NCBI GenBank assembly: GCA_014155875.1
Contig: JACEFZ010028130.1
Coordinates: 140,001 to 204,000, forward strand
DNA: 64,000 nucleotides
Direction of reading: 5' to 3'
From: Cepaea nemoralis
Taxonomy: Eukaryota; Mollusca; Gastropoda; Stylommatophora; Helicidae
Made by a program: the position numbers and the translations under genes. The notes under the pieces are model-generated. The model was not told the origin of the DNA, did no database searches, and worked only from the letters and a program-made list of their open reading frames with translations. This document shows, piece after piece, positions 33,379-43,948 of the stretch. Position 1 is the first letter of the stretch; each line of letters begins with the position of its first letter.

Positions 33379-35535
33379 AGTTAGAATACAACATGGGTGG
33401 AGGTCAGAATACATCTGGTCATTCTGGCTGATCCGTGTATCGTATTGATTAAGACGCCTTGGCGACAGTGAACATTTGACGCTTGTTAGGATAAAAACAG
33501 ACGCATGCCAGCCCATGTTTATAATTTGGCACTAAACAATGGTGGTGTATGGGAGAAATATGTCTGGTTGAGTTGTGGGGACAATGGTAGTGCATGGGAG
33601 AAATATGTCTGGTTAAGTTGTGGGGACAATGGTAGTGCATGGGAGAAATATGTCTGGTTAAGTTGTGGGGACAATGGTAGTGCATGGGAGAAATATGTCT
33701 GGTTGAGTTGTGGGGACAATGGTAGTGCGTGGGAGAAATATGTCTGGTTAAGTTGTGGGGACAATGGTAGTGCATGGGAGAAATATGTCTGGTTAAGTTG
33801 TGGGGACAATGGAGATGTATGGGAGAAATATGTCTCGTTGAGTTGTGGGGACAATGGTAGTGCATGGAAGAAATATGTCTGGTTGAGTTTTGGGGACAAT
33901 TGTGATGTATGGGAGAAATATGTGTGGTGTATGGGAGAAATATGTGTGGTGGAGTTGTGGGGACAATGGTGGTGTATTGAAGAAATATGTGTCGTGGAGT
34001 TGTGGGGGAAATGGTGGTGTATGGAAGAAATATGTGTGGTGGAGTTGTGGGGACAATGGTGGTGTGTGGGAGAAATATGTGTGGTGGAGTTGTGGGGGAA
34101 ATGGTGGTGTGTGGGAGAAATATGTGTGGTGGAGTTGTGGGGACAATGGTGGTGTATGGGAGAAATATGTCTTTTTGAGTTGCGGGAACAATGGTGGTGT
34201 ATGGAAGAAATATGTGTGATTGAGTTGTGGGGACAATGGTAGTGTGTGGGAGAAATATGTGTGGTGGAGTTGTGGGGACAATGGTGGTGTATGGGAGAAA
34301 TATGTCTTTTTGAGTTGCGGGAACAATGGTGGTGTATGGAAGAAATATGTGTGATTGAGTTGTGGGGACAGTGGTAGTGTGTGGGAGAAATATGTGTGGT
34401 GGAGTTGAGGGGACAATGGCGGTGCATGGGAGAAATATGTCTGGTTGAGTTGTGGGGACAATGGTATTGCATGGGAGAAATAGGTCTGGTTGAGTTGTGG
34501 GGACAATGGTAGTACATGGGAGAAATATGTCTGGTTGAGATGTGGGGACAATGGTAGTGCATGGGAGAAATATGTCTGGTTGAGTTGTGGGGACAATGGT
34601 AGTGCATGGGAGAAATATGTCTGGTTAAGTTGTGGGGACAATGGTAGTGCATGGGAGAAATATGTCTGGTTAAGTTGTGGGGACAATGGTAGTGCATGGG
34701 AGAAATATGTCTGGTTAAGTTGTGGGGACAGTGGTGGTGTATGGGAGAAATATGTCTCGTTGAGTTGTGGGGACAATTGTGGTGTATGGGAGAAATATGT
34801 GTGGTGGAGTTGTGGGGACAATGGTGGTGTATTGAAGAAATATGTGTGGTGGAGTTGTGGGGGAAATGGTGGTGTATGAGAGATATATGTGTGGTGGAGT
34901 TGTGGGGACGATGGTGGTGTATGGAAGAAATATGTGTGGTGGAGTTGTGGGGACAATGGTAGTGTGTGGGAGAAATATGGGTGGTGGAGTTGTGGGGACA
35001 ATGGTGGTGTATGGGAGAAATATGTCTTTTTGAGTTGCGGGAACAATGGTGGTGTATGGAAGAAATATGTGTGATTGAGTTGTGGGGACAATGGTAGTGT
35101 GTGGGAGAAATATGTGTGGTGGAGTTGTGGGGACAATGGTGGTGTATGGAAGAAATATGTGTGGTGGAGTTGTAGGGACAATGGTGGTGTATTGAAGAAA
35201 TATGTGTGGTGGAGTTGTGGGGGAAATGGTGGTGTATGAGAGATATATGTGTGGTGGAGTTGTGGGGACGATGGTGGTGTATGGAAGAAATATGTGTGGT
35301 GGAGTTGTGGGGACAATGGTAGTGTGTGGGAGAAATATGGGTGGTGGAGTTGTGGGGACAATGGTGGTGTATGGGAGAAATATGTCTTTTTGAGTTGCGG
35401 GAACAATGGTGGTGTATGGAAGAAATATGTGTGATTGAGTTGTGGGGACAATGGTAGTGTGTGGGAGAAATATGTGTGGTGGAGTTGTGGGGACAATGGT
35501 GGTGTATGGAAGAAATATGTGTGGTGGAGTTGTAG
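33110..35535. repeat. 45-bp satellite array with 360-bp and 135-bp higher-order repeats
   Basis: About 50 units of GTGGGGACAATGGTGGTGTA then TGGGAGAAATATGTGTGGTG then GAGTT. A spacer of about 110 bp from the duplicated junction lies at about 33400-33530. Private variants recur at 34829 and 35189 (offset 360 bp, eight units) and at about 34170 and 34305 (offset 135 bp). All minus-strand frames lack stops over most of the array, giving frames up to 679 codons (HISPIHHHCPHNSTT and frame-shifted versions). The plus strand reads GDNGSAWEKYVWLSC repeats. The openness is explained by a stop-free unit of 15 codons; nothing indicates a gene. Confidence 0.96.
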
Positions 35536-36040
35536 GGTTGAACACACGTGGATATCAAACTTCAGAGACATTTAGCACACACACTCCCACTATCTGTGCT
35601 GAGCCTGAGGAAGATGCTATGGATTTTAACCGAATACAAAGACGTCAGTTCGGGTAACTAGTAAGACATTCTTGAAGCCCCAGTACAAGAAAACTGGTAA
35701 ATTAGCCCAACTATCGGCAGTGTTTAGCCGCTCTACACTAAGTATTGATTTCTGTTATCCCCACCTTCGACTGTTCTTTACCATGTTGTCTTTCCTCTCC
35801 TCATTTGCTAAACTTCCCTTGCAGGTTTCTATGAAGGACATATTTGGCTACAATCGTACATTTTCAAACTACTCGTGCTCACTTGTTTCTCTGCAACTTT
35901 TGTTTATTGGTTGTTGGTCAGATGTTCAATTTCTTTAGTGGTGTGTTATGTGATCGGAAAACTGGCTATCGGTATCTGTTGGCAGGTTATCTACAATTTA
36001 TGTTCGAATATTTGCAATCCAAACAGCTTTCTTTGGTCTT
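35536..36040. other. No recognised feature
   Basis: Unique-looking. Short hydrophobic frames, none with a recognisable domain. Confidence 0.45.
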
Positions 36041-36220
36041 GTAATGAGAAGAGAGGCATTGGAGAACACCGTGACAACTTGAAAGATTGAGGAGACGAGA
36101 GACAGAGGCAGACTAAGAGAAATGATGCTGGATGGATTGAGATGGTGGCACGGAGGAATAGCATCTGCAGAGTTGATCCAGAAAAAACAAAGATCGAGCG
36201 TGGTACGTGATGATTATGAT
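36041..36220 (+). mobile_element. LINE 3' fragment (L-C-related)
   Basis: Contains GAGAAGAGAGGCATTGGAGA, AGAGAAATGATGCTGGATGG, AGATGGTGGCACGGAGGAAT and CAGAGTTGATCCAG. These encode the MLDGLRWWHGGIASAELIQ-type end seen in four other fragments. Confidence 0.75.
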
Positions 36221-36600
36221 TAGCAATCTCGATGTATTCAGAGCATAAAGCCACCACTGTCCTGTCCCAGTGGATAGCCCTGACATAACGTTATAAAATA
36301 CAGGCCCCGATATGTTTAACGACATTATATATAGATAGCCTTGACGTGTGGTTAAAAATATCGGCATTGGTATGTTTAACGACATTGTCGATAGCCATGA
36401 AAAGTCGTAAGAAATCATGCCACGGAGATGCTTGTTGTTACAGTCGATAGTTTGCTGGCGCATACGGGTATGGCCGTTGTTCAATCGCCGCTTGAGACTA
36501 ACTATCCAGGCAGTCAATATTATGGGCGACTCAGTCGTGTCTTATTACTATCGGAGATTTGAAACACACAAACCACAGACGACAGATTGCACAATACACA
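36221..36600. other. No recognised feature
   Basis: Contains three loose repeats of TATGTTTAACGACATT (about 36315-36385). Otherwise nothing. Confidence 0.45.
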
Positions 36601-36608
36601 GTCTAGCA

Positions 36609-37201
36609 CAGTGGTTCTCAACCGGTGGGGAATTCTCCCCCTCCCCCTTCCCACCCAAGGGGGGAATTTTAGGGTTTCGAGGGGGGGGGGGGGGGGGATT
36701 AAGACCATAGATTGGCAGACGCAAACTGACTTCAAGATCACACAAAACGTGAACATTCCCCATGTCTTGAATTGTGTGTGTGTGTGTGTGCGTGTGTGTG
36801 CGCGCGCGCGTGTGTGTGTGTTTGGGTGTATATATGTTGTGGGGGTCAGTATGGGTGCCGGTTTCTGTGGTCTAGAAGTTACACCACTTTCTCCGTAATC
36901 GCGTATACTCTCGTAAGTAACGTGACGTTGTGTGAGAATTGGAAGCGGTTCTCTCCGCGTCTGTAACTTACCGGGTATGTGAGCCGGCCGCCCAGAAAGT
37001 AATGGCAAACTACTGAGCATTTTCTTGCCAAGAAATCAACAATCAGCTGAAAGATGCTGATGTTGACAGCGATGTCCTGTAAAGGATATGCAAAACATGG
37101 GTGGGTGTAAAGGGGGAATGACATTTTGGAAAATGTTGGGGAATGACATTATTAACATATGGTGAAAGGGTGCATGGGCTAATAAAGGTTGAAAACCACT
37201 G
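36609..37201. mobile_element. hAT-type MITE with perfect 8-bp TSD, carrying a nested SINE
   Basis: Terminal repeats CAGTGGTTCTCAACC at the left and GGTTGAAAACCACTG at the right. The flanking 8-bp duplication GTCTAGCA lies at 36601-36608 and 37202-37209. The TIR sequence and 8-bp TSD are typical of hAT elements. There is no transposase coding. Next to the left end lie CCGGTGGGGAATTC and a polyG run. Without the SINE it would be about 350 bp. The same family occurs inverted at 51288-51671. Confidence 0.92.
36858..37096 (+). mobile_element. SINE-I copy nested in the hAT MITE
   Basis: Flanked by ATGGGTG at 36851-36857 and 37097-37103. Head TTTCTGTGGTCTAGAAGTTA, TCCGTAATCGCGTATACTCT, core CCCAGAAAGTAATGGCAAAC, 3' end TGTCCTGTAAAGGATATGC plus AAAAC. 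Interrupts the MITE, so it arrived later. Confidence 0.9.
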
Positions 37202-37209
37202 GTCTAGCA

Positions 37210-37558
37210 TATTTCGACGCATCTCGTCAGGTGTACACTGCAGAGTTATATAACATATGACATGAATAGAGGCATCATATGCTGGCTGAAATACATAGCA
37301 CAACACGTGTAACACATAACTGTTATGTGTTGAACTTGTGACATCACAGCCGCAAATAGTCCATCAGTCTATCATTTGCCAAGTCTCAGACTAACGACAG
37401 TGTTTCACCCGGTGGAATGGCTCCCAAAGCTGTGGCAGGCCTGCAAACTGGTAGTGGATATCATTTTCTCACAAGGACGGAAAGAGAATCTGGACTGGCT
37501 TTAGCCGTTATATAGCCTAGACAGCAAAAGGACTACACGATGGAACTTTTTAAAAAAA
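37210..37558. other. No recognised feature
   Basis: Unique-looking sequence ending in an A tract (37550-37563) next to the SINE. Confidence 0.4.
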
Positions 37559-37559
37559 A

Positions 37560-37805
37560 AAAAGATGCATATCCCTTACAGAACGTCGCAGTCAACGCCA
37601 GCATTTTTCAGCTGTTGTTGATGTTCTTGGCAATATTACGCTCAATAGTTTGTCATTGCTTTCTGAGCGACCGGCTCACATACCCGGTAAGTAACCAACG
37701 CGACGCGATCCGCTGCCGAATCTCGCGCAGCTGTGTTCCTCACGTGGATATATGGGACTATGGAGAAAGTCGTTACACTCTTCGCCAGGGAGACCGGAAC
37801 ATTAC
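37560..37805 (-). mobile_element. SINE-I copy
   Basis: Minus strand. 3' end GATGCATATCCCTTACAGAA, core TTTGTCATTGCTTTCTGAGC, head TATGGAGAAAGTCGTTACAC near 37780. The poly-T side is replaced by an A run on the plus strand at 37550-37563, so the tail polarity is unclear. Confidence 0.85.
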
Positions 37806-38002
37806 AGCCAAGTAAAATGGACAGTAATGCGGGGGGAAAGTAGTCATCTCTATAAAATGGAAAGTAATGCAGGGAAAATTAGTCATCTCAATAAAATGTA
37901 CAGTAATGCAGGGGAAAGTAATAATCTCAATAAAATAGACAGCAATGCAGGAGCAATTAGTCATCTCAATAAAATGGACAGTAATACAGGGACATCTGAT
38001 TA
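37806..38002. repeat. 39-bp minisatellite, 5 copies
   Basis: Unit ATAAAATGGACAGTAATGCA then GGGGAAAGTAGTCATCTCA. It abuts the SINE-I head directly. Confidence 0.92.
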
Positions 38003-38065
38003 ATTCTCCTTCTAAAAGAGTATGTTAACCCCAACCCCCTATCTTCACGGTGCGCCTACAATGTC

Positions 38066-38198
38066 CGTCTGCATATGTGTGTGCTTGTGTGTGTGTGTTT
38101 GTGTGTGCGCGCGTGTGTGTGTGTGCGTGTGTGTCTGTGTCTGTGTGTGCGTGCGTGTGTGCGCGCGTGTGTGTGTCTGTGTGTGTAAGTGTGTGTGC
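38066..38198. repeat. (TG)n microsatellite with CG steps
   Basis: Alternating purine-pyrimidine tract of about 130 bp, with GCGCGCG interruptions, so a candidate for left-handed DNA. Confidence 0.95.
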
Positions 38199-38323
38199 CA
38201 CCTTTCCTATGTCACTCTAAGAACAAAACTGCGTGTATTTTTCTGTCAATACGCCCCCAAAGACAATAAGCAAATATCCACGCACTAATCACGGCTCACT
38301 GAAGTTGTTAACAGTGAGACTGA

Positions 38324-38767
<444 letters not shown>

Positions 38768-38845
38768 GCTGATTTTCTAAGAAATGTTACGTTCAGTAGT
38801 TTGCCACTGCTTTCTGGACGAGAAGTTCAAGTTCAAGTGCAACAG
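38768..38845 (-). mobile_element. SINE-I-like core fragment
   Basis: GGCTGATTTTCTAAGAAATG, TTACGTTCAGTAGTTTGCCA and TGCTTTCTGGACGAGAAGTT match the fragment at 24735. Confidence 0.55.
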
Positions 38846-39069
38846 CACAGGAAGCTTTAGAACCAGCATCATCATTATCATTGTGGTCACGTGGACGTCT
38901 GGGACCATGTATGACTGGCTGGAAACCTGGTCGTCTTGACAGAAAATTGTTCTAAACATTGAGCACAAAGCACTACTGGCAACGCTTATCGTATTCCGAT
39001 ACGAACCTAAGGCCTTGTCCATATCAATTTGGAAGCACTAGACTCGAGTTTCGCTCTCCTTTGAGCTCG

Positions 39070-39165
39070 CCAGTAGTGCATATCCTTGACTGGACCCGGG
39101 ATCAAACCCGGATCACAGGTGTGTGCCGCGGGTGTGTAACCACTAAACCACGCGGCACACACTCG
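39070..39165 (-). mobile_element. SINE-III: tRNA-like head, minus strand
   Basis: The minus strand has GTGCCGCGTGGTTTAGTGGT then TACAC (box A-like) and GGGTTTGATCCCGGG (box B-like), spaced about as in a tRNA gene. It does not fold cleanly as a tRNA (no credible anticodon arm), so I call it a tRNA-derived SINE piece. Only one copy was seen. Confidence 0.55.
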
Positions 39166-39927
39166 ACACGACCAAATTATCACACTAAATATCAGAACGT
39201 CACCCATCATAGGTTATAGCTCAAAATTTGCCCGATTGTCGCGACTTACATCCGTCAATCGATGTGGCCCCGAATGATCAGGTCTTATCGACTGGTAAGG
39301 CACACCAGGCCGCCTAAAGTCCAGCGAGCAATAATCAAATAAAACACAGCCTGGTCTAAATCCAGAGACCATGTGTTATCCATACAGCATGCTCCCTACC
39401 TCGGCCTGCCTAGTTTACTCAAGAGGAAAGGTAACACCAATATGTCTGGAACAAGCGAAGCAATGCTCTAACTGTCCACCTGTCGAAACTTTCATCCTAG
39501 ACCAGATGCCGACCAAGGCTTAGTGTCTGGTCTGCCCAGCCATGACATTTCGTCTTTAGGTTGAATTTCCTCGCATTAAGGTGAGGCTTGGACCCTCCCA
39601 ATTGCGCTCCTCTGTCCGAAGCCGTTGGCACAGTGTGGGGTGTCGGGTTTGGTGAGCGCCGCTCAACATTCGGCGCTAACAGAAAGCAGGTATACCTTCT
39701 ATTGTTATACTGTAGCTCAGTCATATCTGACTAAGACCTGACCAGCAAAGACAATTTATAACTGACCAAAAATATACATAAAACAAGAAAGTACATGAAT
39801 AAACATGCCGACAGTAATGCACGAGTACAGAGGCAAGTGGACACCCCCCCCCCCCCCCCCCCAACCCTTTTTAAAAAAAAAACAAAGAAATAAAGAAAAA
39901 AGAAAACACTAAACTAGTATTATGAGA
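39166..39927. other. No recognised gene
   Basis: A C homopolymer (39844-39862) followed by A-rich sequence. A 75-codon minus-strand frame near 39500-39720 has a repeat-like composition, but I cannot place it. Confidence 0.45.
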
Positions 39928-39941
39928 CATATGGCGTATTG

Positions 39942-40265
39942 CTTGCTTGCTTGCGTTCGCTGGCTGTCAACTCCAGCGTGAATCCTGTATGTCGGATGAA
40001 GACATCCTGTTGTCCAACATCAGTGTGATGTCATACCGGACTGAGGTTTGCGTAAGTATCCTTGTCCCATGTCTTATTGGTGTGCAGACTGGTGGTTCCT
40101 CGCCGTGCTGGCAGACACTCTCCGACTTCGGAAGAATCAGCGATCCTGCTACGTTAGCCAGGACCCCGAAGGGACCTGTTGCCCAGGACGCACGACTAAG
40201 ACGAGTTAGTAGGTCTTGGCCAGTCTAGAATCTGGCCCTGGTGCCTTGGAAACACCTCTCCGTCC
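39942..40265 (-). mobile_element. Short retroelement with perfect 14-bp TSD
   Basis: Flanked by CATATGGCGTATTG at 39928-39941 and 40266-40279. Its left end is (CTTG)n, that is (CAAG)n at the 3' end in minus orientation, as in a SINE or truncated LINE. The 324-bp body has no recognised protein and no clear box A/B. Identity unknown, mobility well supported. Confidence 0.8.
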
Positions 40266-40424
40266 CATATGGCGTATTGAATCTATTGATTGGCGTTCAT
40301 AGAAGTATATGAAAGAAGTAAAACATCAGAGACAATATAAAATAGAAATATACAGCCATGCCGGGATCTGAAATTATCGTTTGCAAATTGATTATCATCG
40401 TTATCATCATCGTCATCGTGTGTC

Positions 40425-40660
40425 CTGCTGGCGTGGGCGTTCATGTCTCCCAGAGATCTCGGTCGTTGGTGTTCTGGATTAACTCTGCCGATGATGTCCC
40501 TCGCTGCCGCCCTCTAAATCCATCCATGAACATTTCTCCATATCTGCCTGTGCCAATTCTCTCACTGATTTTGTCAGTCGCCACGATGTTCTCCAATGTC
40601 TCTCTTCTCATTATATGACAAAAGTTGGTCTCTTTCTTATAGTTGCATTTAATGTTTATC
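40425..40660 (-). mobile_element. LINE 3' fragment (L-C-related), left part
   Basis: Minus strand encodes FCHIMRRETLENIVATDKIS, GTGRYGEMFMDGFRG and SSAELIQNTNDRDLWET, the same segment as at 48.6 and 36.0 kb. The sequence continues at 41459 after an inserted element. Confidence 0.8.
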
Positions 40661-41458
40661 TCGCCCGTGTGTTGCCGGGGCCCATAAGGGAAGCAAAGAA
40701 TAGTAACACTGTTGCCTTTCATGCATGTCGTAAGAGGCGACTAAGGAGGCTTGGGCTGAGACTTAGTCTACAGTCTATTGGGATTTCCGGTCCCCAACAT
40801 GGCGGATAGGCATTTAAACCGTTAATGCCTTTGGAGTGTTTACACTTGTGGCTAAGGTTTTCAATCGCATTTTCCTCACGTTTGACTGGTAATGCATGGT
40901 TCCGTCGCCCTGCTGCTGAGTGCGAGGCGCGACACTGTGAGCTATGAATTTCGTGTGGAATGCTTGTACATCTGTCCGTGGTTGTTTGTAGTGTGAACTG
41001 CATGTTCGGAACGATGGCGACCAGCTGTTGCTGAATTGACTGTATTGCCTTTTCAGTTCACAAGTGCATTTCTCAGGAGACTGCTGGGAGTCGTCGCTGG
41101 AGCTACCGAGTTAGTGCTTTGTGTGGCGCTTTTGGCGGCTCACCCTGCGGAAAGAGACTGAGCCATATAGGATAAAACCCGGGTCAGTGAAGTCTTTCTG
41201 TTGAATGCCAATTCCATCAACGATGAACTGTATCTTTTGTGGAGGACTTTTGTGTTGGCATTCTGGCGGCGGCATTATGCACAGTGCACCTGTGCGGGCT
41301 GTTGGCTTGTCGAAACTCCTGTCTATTCCAATGTTCACATATAACAGTGAGGAGCATTTTATGTGGTATTCACTGGCACAGGAACGGAACATAATGGGGA
41401 CGAGCCGTTGCCGTGAAGTTGGAACCGCGACTAACTAACTGACTGACTAACTAATGTT
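40661..41458. mobile_element. Retroelement of about 800 bp with about 31-bp TSD
   Basis: The target words GTCTCTTTCTTATAGTTGCA then TTTAATG (about 40631-40660) recur as GTCTCTTTCTCATAGTTGTA then TTTAATG (about 41460-41488). The inserted part ends in ACTAACTAACTGACTGACTA, the L-A type tail. It begins with non-coding sequence (GTCGTAAGAGGCGACTAAGG, GGGATTTCCGGTCCCCAACA) that looks like a 5' untranslated leader. No RT codons. Probably a LINE derivative with the coding part missing, plus orientation. Confidence 0.65.
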
Positions 41459-41540
41459 TGTCTCTTTCTCATAGTTGTATTTAATGCTCTACTTTCATTA
41501 GACACTTCCAGGCTATCGTCGTTGGCAAACTGATATTGAA
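41459..41540 (-). mobile_element. LINE 3' fragment, right part
   Basis: Continues the fragment at 40425-40660. AGACACTTCCAGGCTATCGT corresponds to AGCCTCTTCCAGACAATC in the copies at 50.7 and 60.2 kb. Confidence 0.65.
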
Positions 41541-41614
41541 ACCAAATTGTAAAGTAAGTTTGCAAAACATAAAGTAAAGAACCCATTTTCACATTGTGAG
41601 ACTTATTCGGGATA

Positions 41615-41810
41615 TCGTGCTAGCTCCATATGTTAGATCAATCGGCGCCCAATGGGTGGTGTGATCAGTATCATACTGGTCCCCTTTACTTCCCAGAACG
41701 TTTCCCGGTACCCATTTTAGACTAGGTCGACCCGGAAGCCCAGGTCAGTGAGGGGGGAAAAAGGAATCACATCCTAGACGGGTGTCCCCGGGCGGCAAGC
41801 AAGGGGCTAA
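41615..41810 (-). mobile_element. SINE-II copy
   Basis: AGTATCATACTGGTCCCCTT, TACTTCCCAGAACGTTTCCC, GGTACCCATTTTAGACTAGG, TCGACCCGGAAGCCCAGGTC. The right part is less conserved. Confidence 0.7.
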
Positions 41811-41907
41811 TTCAGTGTGGGTATGTGGCGTCTTTTTTCCTGCATCGTTGATACTTCCGGATTAATCATTAATGAGACATTTTAAACACAGAAGGAGCAT
41901 AAAGGAT

Positions 41908-41968
41908 GGATAGATGGATGGATGGATGGATGGATGGATGGATGGATGGATGGATGGATGGATGGATA
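41908..41968. repeat. (GGAT)n microsatellite
   Basis: About 14 GGAT units. The same tetramer ends LINE L-C at 6490-6507, so this may be the remnant of a LINE tail. Confidence 0.93.
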
Positions 41969-42084
41969 GGCCTTGAAATGTCTTAGGCCATGTGCATAAA
42001 CAAAACTAAACCATACACACATATCTTCTGGGAGTTTGATTTACACTTACAAATAATTAGTAGCAAGTGCAGGTTACTAAATCG

Positions 42085-42712
42085 TACTGAGAAAGAATAC
42101 TGAGACAAAATACTGAGACATGGTACTAAAATAGAATACTGAGACAGAATATTGAGACATGGTACTGAAATAGAATACTGAGACAGAATATTGAGACATG
42201 GTACTAAAATAGAATACTGAGACAGAATATTGAGACATGGTACTAAAATAGGATACTGAGACAGAATATTGAGACATGGTACTAAAATAGAATACTGGGA
42301 AAGAATATTGAGACATGGTACTAAAATAGGATACTGAGACAGAATATTGAGACACCGTACTAAAATAGAATACTGAGACAGAATATTGAGACATGGTACT
42401 AAAATAGAATACTGAGACAGAATATTGAGACATGGTACTAAAATTGAATACTGAGACAGAATATTGATACATGGTAATAAAATAGAATACTGAGACAGAA
42501 TATTGAGACATGGTACTAAAATAGAATACTGAGACAGAATATTGAGACATGGTACTAAAATAGAATACTGAGACAGAATATTGAGACATGGTACTAAAAT
42601 AGAATACTGAGACAGAATATTGAGACATGGTACTAAAATAGAATACTGAGACAGAATATTGAGACATGGTACTAAAATAGAATACTGAGACAGTATACTG
42701 AGATAGAATGCG
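42085..42712. repeat. 39-bp minisatellite, about 16 copies
   Basis: Unit GAATACTGAGACAGAATATT then GAGACATGGTACTAAAATA. The minus-strand frame of 212 codons (SVSVFYFSTMSQY repeats) follows from the 39-bp period. Confidence 0.96.
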
Positions 42713-42950
42713 CAAATGCCGTATTCAAAGAAATAGTGTTCAGCATGTTTAACTCTTCAGGTCACACTGTCTGGTGTTCATAAAGAGTTAAAGTAATAAT
42801 AAGTGTGTAGACTAGAATGAGGCCAAGAATAAACAAGAATGGAGTGGTTCAAAGAAACAACTTGTAGAACTTAGGTTAAAAGTGAATTAATGTAACAACC
42901 AAAATAACAAAAGGAGGGAAGAAAATTGCTGTAGAAGTATTAGAAACAAT
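42713..42950. other. Intron-side sequence downstream of the small-GTPase exon
   Basis: No motif seen. If the exon call is right, this is the start of the following intron in minus orientation. Confidence 0.4.
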
Positions 42951-42956
42951 CTTACC
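42951..42956 (-). promoter_or_regulatory. Splice donor of the small-GTPase exon
   Basis: Minus strand reads CTAGAG then GTAAGATTG, a consensus donor directly after the codon for Glu in the SFLE end of the exon (phase 0). Confidence 0.65.
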
Positions 42957-43240
42957 TCTAGAAAAGAATATTGCACATATCGATGGATTAATGCAGTCTT
43001 CCCGCATCCACAAGAGCCTACTACGACAATCTTGGAACGTATCTCTGTTGATGATCCTGGGTGTGAGCTATCCAGTTCTGCAACAGGGGGCAGTCTGTCC
43101 CTGGAGCTGTTTCCCTCCTCCCTGACACGGGGTAATCCTCCATCCCTTAGCGGCATGAACACGAAATCCGAACACTTCTTGTCTTTCATTGAAATAAGAT
43201 TCTTGTGACTGGGTGCAGTAGCTGATGTATAGACATCCAC
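42956..43240 (-). CDS. Coding exon of a Ras-superfamily small GTPase, possibly Rho/Rnd-like (partial)
   Basis: A 95-codon exon on the minus strand. After about 70 residues of hydrophilic N-terminal sequence (MDVYTSATAPSHKN; MKDKKCSDFVFMPLRDGG) it reads SKIVVVGSCGCGKTALIHRY then VQYSFLE. GSCGCGKT is the nucleotide-binding P-loop (GxxxxGKT) right after the first hydrophobic beta strand. CGKTALI resembles Rnd-type Rho proteins (usually QCGKTALL). A consensus donor follows in phase 0, where the next exon should hold the switch I segment. An in-frame TAA lies seven codons before the first ATG, so that ATG is a plausible start, but an internal acceptor cannot be excluded. No later exon could be found at lower coordinates in this window, which are filled with repeats. 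Small GTPases cycle GTP and GDP in signalling; the subfamily assignment is inference. Confidence 0.65.
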
Positions 43241-43540
43241 ACAAGCTCTTCCGTTTAAGATTCACATATATACGCACTACTACAGCAAACGCGGATGTAG
43301 TTGCCTTCACTGGTCTGCATTAAAAATCAGTACTGTGTCAACTATAGCCAGACCAGACCTGACATTCACGGGAATACCTACAAATAAAACATGTTACATA
43401 ATGTTAACAATAGCACTTAGCCACAGTCGACAAGCAATCAAATGGGGGAGGAGGGGGAGGGGGAGGAAGGGGGGGGGGTAACTGACGGTGCTTCGAACGG
43501 CATATAGACCAACAAGTAGGTAGAAGTGCAAGCATAAGAA
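43241..43540. other. No recognised feature; possible promoter or 5' UTR side of the exon
   Basis: Contains a G-rich run (43445-43480). No TATA or initiator that I would defend. Confidence 0.35.
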
Positions 43541-43911
43541 CGAACGAACGAAAATCTTTATTTTCAAAGGGTTTAGAATTGGGCACGCAGGCCCGTCTGA
43601 CATTCTGCCCTTCTTTTCTATTTCCTCTCATACATTCTTTCATTCAACATCTCTTATGAAGCAAATCTTTGACAACAAAAGAACAATAAGCATTAAAACG
43701 CATGAAAAATAATCAATAATACATGATTCACTGAGGCAATGTTTAACATGGACATTATAAATACCCAAGGAAGTCGTAACGTGCCTGCCATATGGGAATG
43801 TTTTTTTGGCTAGTTGTCGTTGGAGATAATTTACCATTATTATTGTCTTTTGTGGAGAGGCAGTAACTGAAGACGTTCATGTAGGTTAGAATTGTCTTTA
43901 TTATTGTCTTT

Positions 43912-43948
<37 letters not shown>

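Noticed and set aside
31035..35535. CRISPR array
   Set aside because: Regular repeats but no unique spacers between them, and the rest of the window is eukaryotic repeat DNA.
33519..35571. Minus-strand frames of 679 and 592 codons, His/Pro-rich, as a large secreted or metal-binding protein
   Set aside because: All follow the 45-bp satellite, all minus frames and parts of the plus frames are open together, and no non-repeat domain, signal peptide or splice site accompanies them.
39070..39165. Functional tRNA gene on the minus strand
   Set aside because: Box-like sequences are present but I could not fold a credible cloverleaf; a tRNA-derived SINE head fits better.
42077..42715. 212-codon Ser/Val/Phe/Tyr-rich protein on the minus strand
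   Set aside because: Explained by the 39-bp minisatellite period, with no unique flanking coding.
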